This document shows, in pieces, positions 32,511-40,988 of a stretch of 44,992 nucleotides of DNA. The notes under the pieces were generated by a model. It searched no databases. It was given only the letters and a program-made list of their open reading frames with translations, and was not told the origin of the DNA. The DNA comes from an uncultured Rhodospirillales bacterium. Lineage in GTDB: Bacteria > Pseudomonadota > Alphaproteobacteria > Acetobacterales > Acetobacteraceae. Location: assembly GCA_903835235.1 (NCBI GenBank), contig CAILMF010000032.1, positions 1 to 44,992 on the forward strand, in the 5' to 3' direction. The first letter of the stretch is position 1. Every line of letters starts with the position of its first letter. Made by a program: the position numbers and the translations under genes.

Positions 32511-33290
32511 GTGAGCAACACGCCCCCCCTGGCCGCCCGACCGGCGGCTTCGCTGCACCGTTTCGCCAATCCCGGCCGATTCCTGCGGCTGTCCGGGCGG
32601 GTGCTGCCCTGGCTTTCGCTGGGCGCCGTGCTGGTGCTGGGCGTGGGCCTGCCCTGGGCGCTGTGGTTCTCGCCGCCGGACTGGCAGCAGGGCGAGACGG
32701 TCCGCATCCTCTACATCCATGTGCCGATGGCCTGGCTGGCCATGGGCGGCTATGCCGGGCTGGCGGTGGCTTCGGCCATGGCGCTGGTCTGGCGCCATCC
32801 GCTGGCGGATTTGGCGGCGCGGGAGCTTTCCCCGGTGGGGGCGGCGGTGACGGCGCTGTGCTTGGCCACCGGCAGCCTGTGGGGCAAGCCGATGTGGGGC
32901 ACCTGGTGGGTCTGGGACGCCCGGCTGACCAGCGTGCTGGTGCTGTTCTTCCTGTGGCTCGGCCACGCCGCGCTGGTGCGCGCCTTCGACGACCCCGAGC
33001 GCGGGGCGCGGATGGGTGCGATTCTGGCCCTGGTCGGCGCGTTGAACCTGCCGGTGGTCAAGTTCTCGGTGGATTGGTGGAACACGCTGCACCAGCCGGC
33101 CAGCTTGACCCGGGTCAATGCGCCGGCCTTGCATGTGGATATCCTGTACCCATTGTTGACCTGCGCGGTAGGCTTCACGCTGGCCTTCGCGGCGCTGGTG
33201 CTGTTCAGGGTGCGGGCGGCGGTGATGGAACGGCGGATCCGCACGCTGCAGATGGCGGCAGCGCGACGGGCGGAAACGGTGGCTGGATGA
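32511..33290 (+). CDS. ccmC: Heme exporter/heme-handling protein CcmC
   Basis: A 259-residue inner-membrane protein with six membrane segments that loads heme onto CcmE in system I cytochrome c maturation. The tryptophan-rich WWD motif is present as WGTWWVWDARLTS. The conserved external histidines lie in ILYIHVPMAW and WWNTLHQPAS. It starts at GTG 32511, directly after a run of G that can act as ribosome binding site. It is the first gene of the ccm cluster; ccmA and ccmB are not in this window. Confidence 0.96.
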   Translation: MSNTPPLAARPAASLHRFANPGRFLRLSGRVLPWLSLGAVLVLGVGLPWALWFSPPDWQQGETVRILYIHVPMAWLAMGGYAGLAVASAMALVWRHPLADLAARELSPVGAAVTALCLATGSLWGKPMWGTWWVWDARLTSVLVLFFLWLGHAALVRAFDDPERGARMGAILALVGALNLPVVKFSVDWWNTLHQPASLTRVNAPALHVDILYPLLTCAVGFTLAFAALVLFRVRAAVMERRIRTLQMAAARRAETVAG

Positions 33291-33433
33291 TGAGCCTGCA
33301 TTGGTGGCATGTGGGCATCAGCTACGCGCTGGTGCTGGGCGGCTTCGCCGCGCTGTCGGTGGCGGCGGCGCTGCGCCATGCCGAGGCGAAGCGCGTGCTG
33401 GCACGGCTTGAGACCAGGCCGCGCCGCGCATGA
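33287..33433 (+). CDS. ccmD: Heme exporter protein CcmD
   Basis: A 48-residue single-span membrane protein. HWWHVGISYALVLGGFAALS is the membrane segment, followed by a basic cytoplasmic tail rich in Arg and Lys. CcmD helps release holo-CcmE from the CcmABC complex. ATG 33287 overlaps the ccmC stop as ATGA, and the gene's own stop overlaps ccmE. Confidence 0.9.
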   Translation: MMSLHWWHVGISYALVLGGFAALSVAAALRHAEAKRVLARLETRPRRA

Positions 33434-33933
33434 CCCGCAAGAAGAAGCGCCTGTATCTGCTGCTGCTGTGCGGGCTGGGGCTGGGCAGCGCCACCGCGCT
33501 GACGCTGACGGCCTTCCAGGACAACCTGGTGTTCTTCCGCAGCCCCAGCGACATCGCGCGCGAGGCACCGGCGCCCGACCGCGCCTTCCGCCTGGGCGGG
33601 CTGGTCGAGAGCGGCAGCCTGACCCGCAGCACCGAGGCCGGGCGCCCGCTGGCGCGCTTCGTGGTGACGGATGGCGCGGCCAAGGTGCCGGTGGCCTTCG
33701 GCGGCGTGTTGCCGGACCTGTTCCGCGAAGGGCAGGGCGTGGTGACACTCGGCAAGCTGGGGCCGGATGGCGTGTTCATGGCCAGCGAGGTGCTGGCCCG
33801 GCACGACGAGACCTATATGCCGCCGGATGTGGCGGACGCGCTGAAGCGCAGCGGCCATTGGAACCCCAACCAGGGCGCGGCACCGCCGGCCAGCAGCTGG
33901 AACACCTTGCAGCCCGGGCGGGGCGGCGGATGA
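33430..33933 (+). CDS. ccmE: Cytochrome c maturation heme chaperone CcmE
   Basis: A 167-residue periplasmic heme chaperone with an N-terminal membrane anchor (about residues 8-28) and a beta-barrel domain. The histidine that binds heme covalently is in LARHDETYMPPDV, the expected form with the nearby tyrosine. The C-terminal tail is flexible and Pro/Gly-rich. It is coupled to ccmD upstream and to the small acidic ORF downstream by 4-nt overlaps. Confidence 0.96.
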   Translation: MTRKKKRLYLLLLCGLGLGSATALTLTAFQDNLVFFRSPSDIAREAPAPDRAFRLGGLVESGSLTRSTEAGRPLARFVVTDGAAKVPVAFGGVLPDLFREGQGVVTLGKLGPDGVFMASEVLARHDETYMPPDVADALKRSGHWNPNQGAAPPASSWNTLQPGRGGG

Positions 33934-34193
33934 GCGACGACCCCGCCGCCGAAGCCGACCCCGAGGCATCGCCGGGCCTGCCGACGCCGGATGCCCGGCA
34001 TGGCGAGCCGGAACCCGCCACGGTGGCGGAACTGGCGGAGGATTTGGCCCGCAGCGCCGCCGAGCAGGCCGTGCTGGACGCCCTGGCCGGCAACCCCGAT
34101 GGCCAGGCGCTGGAAATGCTGGTGCAGCACCTGCGCCACGCGGCGACCGACCCGGAACCCGCCCCGGAAGACGAGGAACCGCCCGCCCCATGA
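33930..34193 (+). CDS. Small acidic protein between ccmE and ccmF
   Basis: An 87-residue soluble acidic protein, without signal peptide, that I do not recognise. The ends are Pro/Glu/Asp-rich and disordered-looking. The centre (VAELAEDLARSAAEQAVLDA, LEMLVQHLRHAA) should form two amphipathic helices. The ATG overlaps the ccmE stop and the stop overlaps the ccmF start (both ATGA), so it is made with the maturation proteins. It may be a lineage-specific accessory factor or only a coupling frame. Confidence 0.7.
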   Translation: MSDDPAAEADPEASPGLPTPDARHGEPEPATVAELAEDLARSAAEQAVLDALAGNPDGQALEMLVQHLRHAATDPEPAPEDEEPPAP

Positions 34194-36163
34194 TCCCCGA
34201 ACTCGGGCATTTCGCGCTGGGGCTGGCCTTGGCCCTGTCGCTGGCCATGGCCGGGTTTGGCCTGGTTGGCGCGCACCGCGCCGAGGCCCGGCTGATGGGG
34301 CTGGCGCCGCCGCTGGCCATGGGGGCGCTGCTGGCGGTGGGCATGGCGTTTCTCTGCCTGGTCGCCAGCTTCATGGTCAACGACACCACGGTTTCCGCCG
34401 TGGTGGCGAACAGCCATTCGCTGAAGCCGATGCTGTACAAGATCAGCGGCACCTGGGGGAACCACGAGGGTTCCATGCTGCTGTGGGTGCTGATCCTGGC
34501 GCTGTGCGCCGGCGCGGTGGCCGGGTTTGGCCGCAACCTGCCCAGCGCCCTGCAGTCCCGCGTGCTGGCGGTGCTGGGGCTGATCGCGGCGGGGTTTTTG
34601 GCGTTCATCCTCGGCACGTCGGACCCCTTCGGCCGGGTCTGGCCGCCACCGATGGATGGCAACGGGCTGAACCCGATCTTGCAGGACCCCGGCTTGGCGT
34701 TTCATCCGCCGCTGCTCTACCTCGGCTATGTCGGCTTTGCCGTGACCTTCGCGTTTGCCGTGGCGGCGCTGATCGAGGGCCGGGTGGATGCGGCCTGGGG
34801 GCGCTGGGTGCGCCCTTGGGCACTGGCGGCGTGGTCCTTCCTGACCCTCGGCATCGCGTTGGGGTCCTGGTGGGCCTATTATGAGCTGGGGTGGGGCGGC
34901 TACTGGTTCTGGGACCCGGTGGAGAATGCCTCCCTGCTGCCTTGGCTGGCCGGCTGCGCCCTGCTGCACAGCGCCATCGTGGTGGAAAAGCGCGAGGCGC
35001 TGAAGACCTGGACGGTGTTCCTGGCACTGCTGGCCTTCGCACTGAGCCTGCTGGGCACCTTCCTGGTGCGGTCCGGCGTCCTGAACAGCGTGCATGCCTT
35101 TGCGAGTGACCCCAGCCGCGGTGTCTTCATCCTGGCGCTGCTGATGCTTTACGTCGGTGGTGGGTTCGCGCTGTTCGCGTGGCGGGCGCAGGCGATGGCG
35201 CCGACCGGGGTGTTTGCGCCGGTCAGCCGTGAAGGTGCGCTGGTGCTGAACAACCTGCTGCTGTGCTCGGTGGCGGCGGTGGTGCTGGTGGGCACGCTCT
35301 ACCCGATGTTCGCCGACCTGGTGCTGGGGCAGAAGATTTCCGTGGGGCCGCCCTTCTTCAACACCGCGACCCTGCCGCTGGCGGTGCCGCTGGTGGGCGC
35401 CATGGCGGTGGGGCCGTTCATGCCGTGGAAGCGGGCGCGGCTGTGGCCGGCCCTGCAAAAACTGTGGTGGGTGGCGCTGATGGCGCTGGCCGCGGCGCTG
35501 CTGTGCCTGGCGCTGGAGGGCGTGCGGGTTGGCCCGGCGCTGGGCTTCTTCGCCGCGGCCTGGCTGATCTTTGGCGCGGCGGCGGATGTTGCCCAGCGGG
35601 TCGGGCTGTTTGCGCGGCCCAAGGCGGCGCTGGGCCGGGCGCTGGCGCTGCCGCGGGCGGCCTGGGGCGGCGCGCTGGCGCATGGCGGCCTGGGGGTGAC
35701 CATCCTCGGCCTGGCCGGCATGGGGCTGGCGGTGGACCGGCTGGCGCTGCTGAAGCCCGGCGAGAGCGTGGAACTCGCCGGCTATGAATATCGGCTGGAG
35801 GGGGTGGCGGATGCCGCGGGGTCCAACTTCGCGGCCCGGCGCGCCACGGTGCGGGTGACGCGCCAGGGCCGCGAAGTTGTGACGCTGCACCCGGAAAAGC
35901 GCAGTTTTCCCTTGGCGCGGATGACCACGTCGGAGGCGGCGATCCACACGACGTGGCTGGAAGACCTGTACGTCGTGCTCGGCGAGGAACGCGAGGGCGG
36001 CGTGGTGCTGCGCATCCATGACAATCCGCTGGCGCCTTGGATCTGGCTGGGTGCGGGCATCATGGCGTTGGGCGGCGGGCTCTCGCTGAGCGACCGGCGG
36101 ACCCGCGTGGCCGCGCCGGCGGCCAAGGCTGCGGCCAAGGCTGCGGGCACGGTGCGGGCATGA
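34190..36163 (+). CDS. ccmF: Cytochrome c heme lyase subunit CcmF
   Basis: A 657-residue membrane protein with about 14-15 hydrophobic segments that attaches heme from CcmE to apocytochrome c. The WWD domain reads WGGYWFWDPVENASLLPW. The conserved histidine regions include GNHEGSMLLWVL and FHPPLLYLGYVG. Near the C-terminus is a periplasmic domain with HPEKRSFPLARMTTSEAAI. ATG 34190 overlaps the upstream stop and the gene ends overlapping ccmG. Confidence 0.97.
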   Translation: MIPELGHFALGLALALSLAMAGFGLVGAHRAEARLMGLAPPLAMGALLAVGMAFLCLVASFMVNDTTVSAVVANSHSLKPMLYKISGTWGNHEGSMLLWVLILALCAGAVAGFGRNLPSALQSRVLAVLGLIAAGFLAFILGTSDPFGRVWPPPMDGNGLNPILQDPGLAFHPPLLYLGYVGFAVTFAFAVAALIEGRVDAAWGRWVRPWALAAWSFLTLGIALGSWWAYYELGWGGYWFWDPVENASLLPWLAGCALLHSAIVVEKREALKTWTVFLALLAFALSLLGTFLVRSGVLNSVHAFASDPSRGVFILALLMLYVGGGFALFAWRAQAMAPTGVFAPVSREGALVLNNLLLCSVAAVVLVGTLYPMFADLVLGQKISVGPPFFNTATLPLAVPLVGAMAVGPFMPWKRARLWPALQKLWWVALMALAAALLCLALEGVRVGPALGFFAAAWLIFGAAADVAQRVGLFARPKAALGRALALPRAAWGGALAHGGLGVTILGLAGMGLAVDRLALLKPGESVELAGYEYRLEGVADAAGSNFAARRATVRVTRQGREVVTLHPEKRSFPLARMTTSEAAIHTTWLEDLYVVLGEEREGGVVLRIHDNPLAPWIWLGAGIMALGGGLSLSDRRTRVAAPAAKAAAKAAGTVRA

Positions 36164-36744
36164 GCGAGGCGACGCCGAACCCGTGGCGCCGCCGCGCCCT
36201 GCTCGGCCTGCCGCTGCTGGCTGCGGGCGGCGCCGGCCTGGGCTTCTGGGCCATGCTGCGCGGCCTCGGCACCGGCAGCTACGACCCGCATGGCGTGCCC
36301 TCGGCGCTGCTGGGCAAGGCACCGCCCGACTTCACCCTGCCGCCACTGGCGGGCAGCGACCTGCCGACCCTGGCCGCGGCCGACCTGCGCGGCGCCCTGG
36401 CGCGGCCGGTGCTGGTCAATTTCTTCGCCAGCTGGTGCGTGCCCTGCGTCATCGAGCACCCGCAGCTGATGGCGCTGAAGCGCCAGGGCGTGCCGGTCTT
36501 CGGCATTGCCTACAAGGACAAGGCGGCGGATGCGCTGGGCTTCCTGGCCCGGCGCGGCAACCCCTATACCCGGCTGGCGGCGGATGAGCCGGGGCGGGTG
36601 GCAATCGACTGGGGCGTGTATGGCGTGCCGGAGAGCTACCTGATCGACCGCCAGGGCATCATCCGATGGCGCTGGGCCGGGCCGATTACCGAGGACACCG
36701 TGGCCGCCGACCTGGGGCCGCTGCTGCGGCGCTATTCCGCGTGA
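36160..36744 (+). CDS. ccmG: Thiol:disulfide interchange protein CcmG/DsbE
   Basis: A 194-residue membrane-anchored thioredoxin-like protein that reduces the apocytochrome heme-binding thiols. The N-terminal anchor spans about residues 14-32. The active site is FFASWCVPCVIEHP (CxxC). The cis-proline region VYGVPESYLIDRQG is intact. The ATG at 36160 overlaps the ccmF stop. Confidence 0.96.
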   Translation: MSEATPNPWRRRALLGLPLLAAGGAGLGFWAMLRGLGTGSYDPHGVPSALLGKAPPDFTLPPLAGSDLPTLAAADLRGALARPVLVNFFASWCVPCVIEHPQLMALKRQGVPVFGIAYKDKAADALGFLARRGNPYTRLAADEPGRVAIDWGVYGVPESYLIDRQGIIRWRWAGPITEDTVAADLGPLLRRYSA

Positions 36745-37190
36745 GGCGCTGGCTGTTCGCGCTGCTGGTGGCGAGTGGCCCCGCCTGGGCGCTCTCCGAC
36801 CCCGCCGAGCAATTGCCGGACCCCGCGCAGGAACAGCGCGCCCGCGCCCTGGGCCGGGAGCTGCGCTGCCTGGTCTGCCAGAACCAGAGCATCGAGGATT
36901 CCGACGCCGAGCTGGCGCGCGACCTCAGGCGGATCGTGCGGGAACAGGTGGCGGCCGGGCGCAGCGACGGCCAGGTGATGGCCTTCCTGCATGACCGCTA
37001 CGGCGATTTCGTGCTGCTGCGGCCGCCGGTGAACGCCGGCACCGCGCTGCTGTGGGCCACGCCGGTGCTGGCGCTGGGGGCGGGGGCGCTGCTGGTGCTG
37101 GGGCTGCGGCGGCGGCGGGCCGCCCCCGCGCCGGCGGCGCTGACCCCGGCCGAGCAGGCACGGCTGGCTGAACTGGACCGGATGCCATGA
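36741..37190 (+). CDS. ccmH: Cytochrome c-type biogenesis protein CcmH
   Basis: A 149-residue protein with a signal peptide (RRWLFALLVASGPAWALS), a periplasmic three-helix domain carrying the LRCLVCQNQSIEDSDAE redox motif, and a C-terminal membrane anchor (about residues 105-125). It presents apocytochrome thiols to heme lyase. GTG 36741 overlaps the ccmG stop (GTGA) and is preferred over an upstream ATG inside ccmG, because it gives the normal signal peptide. Confidence 0.95.
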   Translation: MRRWLFALLVASGPAWALSDPAEQLPDPAQEQRARALGRELRCLVCQNQSIEDSDAELARDLRRIVREQVAAGRSDGQVMAFLHDRYGDFVLLRPPVNAGTALLWATPVLALGAGALLVLGLRRRRAAPAPAALTPAEQARLAELDRMP

Positions 37191-37981
37191 TCTGGCTGTG
37201 GATGCTGCTGCTGGCGCTGCTGGCGCTGGCGCCCTTGGGCTGGGCGCTGTGGCGCCCGCGCGCGCTGCGCGGCCGGCGGGAAGCCGACCTGGCGCTGTAT
37301 CGGGCGCAACTGGCGGAGCTGGATGCCGACCTGGCCGCCGGCCGGCTGGACGCTGCGGGCCATGCGGCAGCCCGGCTGGAGGTGCAGCGCCGGCTGCTGG
37401 CCACGCCTGAGGCGCCTTCGCCCGCGCCCCCCGGGCGGCTGACGCCACGGATGCTGGCGCCGCTGCTGGCGGTGCCGGTGGTGGCGCTGGGCATCTATGC
37501 CGCGACCGGGTCGCCGGAAATGCCCTCGGCGCCGTTCAGCCTGCGGCAGGAAAGGGCGGAGCGCGACGAGGCGCTGCTGACCCAGCTGCGCGCCCGGCTG
37601 GTACAGTTGCCGGCCGACAGCGACCAGGCCCGCCAGGGCTGGATGCTGCTGGGCAATGCCGAGCGCAATCGCGGCCGGCTGGAGCCGGCGGCCGAAGCCT
37701 ATCGGCAGGCGCTGGCCACGCGCTTCGACGCCGATGCCACGGCGCAGCTGGCCCAGGTGCTGCTGGAGGACGACAAGCCCGCGGCCGCCGCGACGCTGCT
37801 TTCCCAGGCGCTGCCGCAGGCGCCGCAGCATATCGGGCTGCGCTTCCTCAGCGGCGCGGCGGAACTGGCGGCCGGGCATACCGAACGGGCGCGGGCGGTA
37901 TGGCAGGCGCTGGTGGCGGATTCGCCCGAGGGGGCGCCTTGGCGGGCCATGGTGCAGCGCCGGCTGGAAAGCCTGCCGTAG
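37187..37981 (+). CDS. ccmI: Cytochrome c maturation protein CcmI
   Basis: A 264-residue protein with an N-terminal membrane segment, a cytoplasmic coiled region (YRAQLAELDADLAAGRLDA), a second membrane segment (about residues 91-108) and a periplasmic TPR-like domain (SDQARQGWMLLGNAERNRG onward). CcmI is an apocytochrome chaperone of the heme ligation complex. It is shorter than some CcmI proteins. It is the last gene of the cluster. The 237 nt to the tRNA gene hold only a G+C-rich palindrome and no gene. Confidence 0.92.
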   Translation: MIWLWMLLLALLALAPLGWALWRPRALRGRREADLALYRAQLAELDADLAAGRLDAAGHAAARLEVQRRLLATPEAPSPAPPGRLTPRMLAPLLAVPVVALGIYAATGSPEMPSAPFSLRQERAERDEALLTQLRARLVQLPADSDQARQGWMLLGNAERNRGRLEPAAEAYRQALATRFDADATAQLAQVLLEDDKPAAAATLLSQALPQAPQHIGLRFLSGAAELAAGHTERARAVWQALVADSPEGAPWRAMVQRRLESLP

Positions 37982-38218
37982 GCGTGATCGTCCGCGGCGG
38001 CATCGCCGGGCATGTCAACCGCACCACGAAGCAAGGCGGTGGAGGCTGCCAAGCGCTTCCATCAGCGCCTGACGGTCTCCGGGCGGGGTCACGTTCGCCT
38101 GCGGACATCCGGTCGCGGGACGATGGGCTGGGATCAAAATACCAGAACCGTGCCGGCGGATCGCCCCGCGGGGGGCGGAGCTCCGCCGCGACGGCGGCGG
38201 GTTATCTCAGGCGGCGGA

Positions 38219-38294
<76 letters not shown>

Positions 38295-38316
38295 ATCCGT
38301 GCCGCGAGAGGCGCGC

Positions 38317-38345
38317 TCTTTGCCTCCATGGCAACGCCCTGTCAA
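38317..38345 (-). promoter_or_regulatory. candidate promoter of the tRNA-Ala gene
   Basis: On the minus strand TTGACA (38340-38345) is followed after 17 nt by CAAAGA (38317-38322). The spacing to the mature tRNA 5' end (38294) is right for a short leader. The -10 element is weak. Confidence 0.45.
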
Positions 38346-38419
38346 GCGGCCTCGGCGCATCCTTGCAGCGGACGGGAGCGGCTACTAGGTTGCGCCCCGC
38401 GTGAAGGGGACCCTGCCGC

Positions 38420-38725
38420 ATGCATGCGTTGTTCTGGCTGCTGGATACCGGCATCAGCCTTTTTGTCTGGGCGATGATCATCGCGGCCGTGCTGAGCACG
38501 CTGCTGAGCTTCGGCGTGCTGGACCATCGGAACCGGCTGGTCTGGACGGTGACGGATTTCTTCGAGCGGCTGACCCAGCCGGTGCTGCGGCCGGTCCGCA
38601 ACATGCTGCCCAACCTCGGCGGCATCGATATCTCGCCGATCGTGGTGATCCTGCTGCTGCAGGCGCTGCGGATTCTGCTGGGCGAGATCGAGGTCAGCCT
38701 GCTCCGGGCCGGCATTGGCCTCTGA
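38420..38725 (+). CDS. YggT family membrane protein
   Basis: A 101-residue integral membrane protein with two hydrophobic spans (about residues 5-30 and 68-90). The central FFERLTQPVLRPVRNMLPN and GGIDISPIVVILLLQ are the YggT signature. Members affect osmotic tolerance or membrane organisation, but no reaction is known. It overlaps the DUF167 gene by 11 nt, the usual partnership for these two families. Confidence 0.93.
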   Translation: MHALFWLLDTGISLFVWAMIIAAVLSTLLSFGVLDHRNRLVWTVTDFFERLTQPVLRPVRNMLPNLGGIDISPIVVILLLQALRILLGEIEVSLLRAGIGL

Positions 38726-39026
38726 CCGCTGCTGGCGGGAAACGGCGGCCGGCATCCAGCTGCGGGTGAAGGTGCAGCCGAAGTCGCGCCGGCCGGGCCT
38801 GCAAGGGCTGGTCGAGGCCGCCGACGGCCCCCGGCTGAAGCTGGCAGTGACCGAGGCGCCCGAGGATGGCCGCGCCAACAAGGCGGTCTGCCTGGCGGTG
38901 GCCAAGGCGCTCGGCCTGCCCGGCGGCGCCGTCTCGGTCGAACACGGCGCCACCAGCCGCGAGAAGACCTTGCTCCTCGCCGGCGAGACCACCGACATCA
39001 TCCCCAGACTGGAGGCGCTGGCATGA
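38715..39026 (+). CDS. DUF167 (YggU-like) protein
   Basis: A 103-residue protein of the DUF167 family, a small alpha/beta fold of unknown function. LRVKVQPKSRR near the N-terminus and EAPEDGRANKAVCLAVAKAL in the middle are diagnostic. It overlaps yggT upstream and folD downstream (ATGA at 39023), so the three genes are probably co-translated. Confidence 0.93.
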   Translation: MASDRCWRETAAGIQLRVKVQPKSRRPGLQGLVEAADGPRLKLAVTEAPEDGRANKAVCLAVAKALGLPGGAVSVEHGATSREKTLLLAGETTDIIPRLEALA

Positions 39027-39865
39027 GCGCACGCATCATCGACGGCAAGCTGGTGGCGGAGGCGCTGCGGGCGCGGCTGGCGGCCCAGGTGGCCACGCTG
39101 CCCTTCAAGCCCGGCCTGCGCGTGGTGCGCGTGGGCGAGGACCCCGCCAGCGTGGTCTATGTTCGCAACAAGGACCGCGCCGCCGCCGCCTGCGGTTTTG
39201 ATAGCGCCACCCAGGTGCTGCCGGAGACGACCACCGAGGCCGAGCTGCTGGCGGTGGTGCGCGCGCTGAACGACGACCCCACCGTGGATGGCATCCTGGT
39301 GCAGTTCCCACTGCCCGCTCACATCCGCCAGGAGGCGGTGATCAACGCGATCTCCCCGGCCAAGGACGTGGACGGGCTGCACCCGATCAATGCGGGCCTG
39401 CTGGCCAGCGGCGCGCCGGCCCTGGTGCCCTGCACGCCGCAGGGGGTGATGCACCTGCTGGCCGCCGCCGGCACGCCGCTGAAGGGGGCGCGGGCGGTGG
39501 TCATCGGCCGTTCCGTGCTGGTGGGTCGGCCGGTGGCGCAGCTGCTGCTGGCCGCCGATGCCACGGTGACCATGGCGCATTCCCGCACCATGGACCTGGC
39601 CGCGGAATGCCGCCGGGCCGAGGTGGTGGTGGCCGCCGTCGGCCGCGCCGGGCTGGTGCGCGGCGACTGGCTGGCCCAGGGCGCCACCGTCATCGATGTC
39701 GGCATCAACCGCACGGCGGAGGGCAAGCTGACCGGTGACGTGGTCTTTGCCGAGGCGCTGGACCGCGCCGGCGCCATCACCCCGGTGCCGGGCGGCGTCG
39801 GGCCGATGACCATTGCCTGCCTGCTGGAGAATACCGTGAAGGCTGCCCTGGCCCGGCGCGGCTGA
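39023..39865 (+). CDS. folD: Bifunctional methylenetetrahydrofolate dehydrogenase/cyclohydrolase FolD
   Basis: A 280-residue enzyme interconverting 5,10-methylene-, methenyl- and 10-formyl-tetrahydrofolate, supplying one-carbon units for purines and formyl-Met-tRNA. Catalytic Tyr46 and Lys50 lie in VVYVRNKDRAA. The substrate signature ILVQFPLPAHI and SPAKDVDGLHPIN, and the NADP-binding VIGRSVLVGRPVAQLL, are all present. Start ATG 39023 overlaps the DUF167 stop. Confidence 0.97.
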   Translation: MSARIIDGKLVAEALRARLAAQVATLPFKPGLRVVRVGEDPASVVYVRNKDRAAAACGFDSATQVLPETTTEAELLAVVRALNDDPTVDGILVQFPLPAHIRQEAVINAISPAKDVDGLHPINAGLLASGAPALVPCTPQGVMHLLAAAGTPLKGARAVVIGRSVLVGRPVAQLLLAADATVTMAHSRTMDLAAECRRAEVVVAAVGRAGLVRGDWLAQGATVIDVGINRTAEGKLTGDVVFAEALDRAGAITPVPGGVGPMTIACLLENTVKAALARRG

Positions 39866-39896
39866 GCATGCGCCGCTCGCCAAGGGCCGCCGGCTG

Positions 39897-40760
39897 ATGC
39901 GCGGCTTCCTGCTGGCGGCGCTGTTCGTCACCATCTGGGCCTCGGCCTTCACCTCCATCCGCGGGCTGGTGCCGGAATGGCCGGCCTTCTGGGGGCTGGC
40001 CAGCCGCTTCACCCTGGTGACGCCGCTGCTGCTGGCGGTGGTGCTCTGGCGCGGCGCGGCGCTGCCCAGCCGGGAGGATCGCTGGCGCATCGGCGTGATG
40101 GGCATGTTCGGCTCGGCCTTCTATCTCGGCGGCGCCTGGATGGGCTCCCGCGTGTTGCCGACCGGGCTGGTGGCGCTGCTCTCGGCCACCGCGCCGCTGT
40201 TCGTGGCGGGCGGCGAGGTGCTGTTCCACAAGCGCCGGCTGCCGCCGCTGGCCTGGGCCGGGCTGGCGCTGGGCTGGCTGGGCGTGGCGGTGCTGGGCAT
40301 TGGCCGCGGCGCGCTGGGGGTGCGGGCGGAGGAGCTGCACGGGCTGCTCTTCGTGCTGGGCGGCGCGCTTTCGCAGGCGGTGGGCATATTGGCCTTCGCC
40401 CCCGCGCGCGGCCGGGTGGACCCCTGGGTGGCCAATGCCGGCCAGGCCGGGGTGGCGGCCTGTACCATGCTGGTGCTGGCCAACCTGGCCTCGCCGGGGC
40501 TGCCGCCGCCGCCCAGCGCCACGCTGCTGTGGACCCTGGCCTATTCGGTGCTGGTGGTCGGCGGGCTGGGCTATGCGCTGTTCTTCATGATGCTGCAGCG
40601 CTTCCCCGCCGCTTCCGCCGCCGCGCTGCAATTGCTGGCGCCGCCGCTGGCCGCGGTGTTCGGCTGGGCGCTGCTGGGGGAGGCGCTGGGCTGGCTGGAC
40701 GTGCTGGGCGGCGCGGTGACGCTGGCGGGGCTGCTGCTGCTGTTCCGCGCCAGGCGGTAG
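39897..40760 (+). CDS. EamA/DMT family transporter
   Basis: A 287-residue membrane protein with ten predicted spans arranged as two EamA repeats (about residues 1-135 and 145-287), as in drug/metabolite exporters such as RhtA or YdcZ relatives. Landmarks are TIWASAFTSIRGLVP, LLSATAPLFVAGGEVL and QLLAPPLAAVFGWALLGEAL. Substrate unknown. Its TAG stop (40758-40760) overlaps the first bases of the second double-hairpin repeat. Confidence 0.9.
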   Translation: MRGFLLAALFVTIWASAFTSIRGLVPEWPAFWGLASRFTLVTPLLLAVVLWRGAALPSREDRWRIGVMGMFGSAFYLGGAWMGSRVLPTGLVALLSATAPLFVAGGEVLFHKRRLPPLAWAGLALGWLGVAVLGIGRGALGVRAEELHGLLFVLGGALSQAVGILAFAPARGRVDPWVANAGQAGVAACTMLVLANLASPGLPPPPSATLLWTLAYSVLVVGGLGYALFFMMLQRFPAASAAALQLLAPPLAAVFGWALLGEALGWLDVLGGAVTLAGLLLLFRARR

Positions 40761-40871
40761 AGCAATATCCGTTCTGATGGAATCATCAGAACGGATTTCT
40801 TGCTCTGCAACCTTTTGAAGCCGCAGCACCAGCCCCTCACACTGATACAGTGTGAGGGGTTGGTGCTGTAG
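40759..40871. repeat. double-hairpin intergenic repeat, copy 2
   Basis: Hairpin 1 (40759-40806) is identical to 121-168. The 14-nt linker differs from copy 1 at one position. Hairpin 2 (40821-40871) keeps the outer CAGCAC/GTGCTG stem, but its inner stem is CCCCTCACACTG/CAGTGTGAGGGG, unrelated in sequence to copy 1 yet fully paired. It begins at the stop codon of the EamA gene. Confidence 0.88.
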
Positions 40872-40877
40872 CGCCTG

Positions 40878-40904
40878 GTCGTCGCCGGTGGAATCACCGA
40901 CGAC
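40878..40904. terminator. third hairpin after the EamA gene
   Basis: GTCGTC and GACGAC enclose CGGTG-GAAT-CACCG. It stands directly behind the double-hairpin repeat and may act as a terminator. The remaining bases to 40988 contain no gene. Confidence 0.45.
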
Positions 40905-40988
40905 GCAAACCGGTAGCGCGCGCTTCCGCACCCCAGCCCTGCACGGTCTGCGCTTCCGCCACGGCGCAACCATGCCTAGATTGGCGCC

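Noticed and set aside
33776-36322. 848-residue frame opposite ccmF
   Set aside because: Antisense shadow of ccmF with low-complexity Gln/Arg/His composition.
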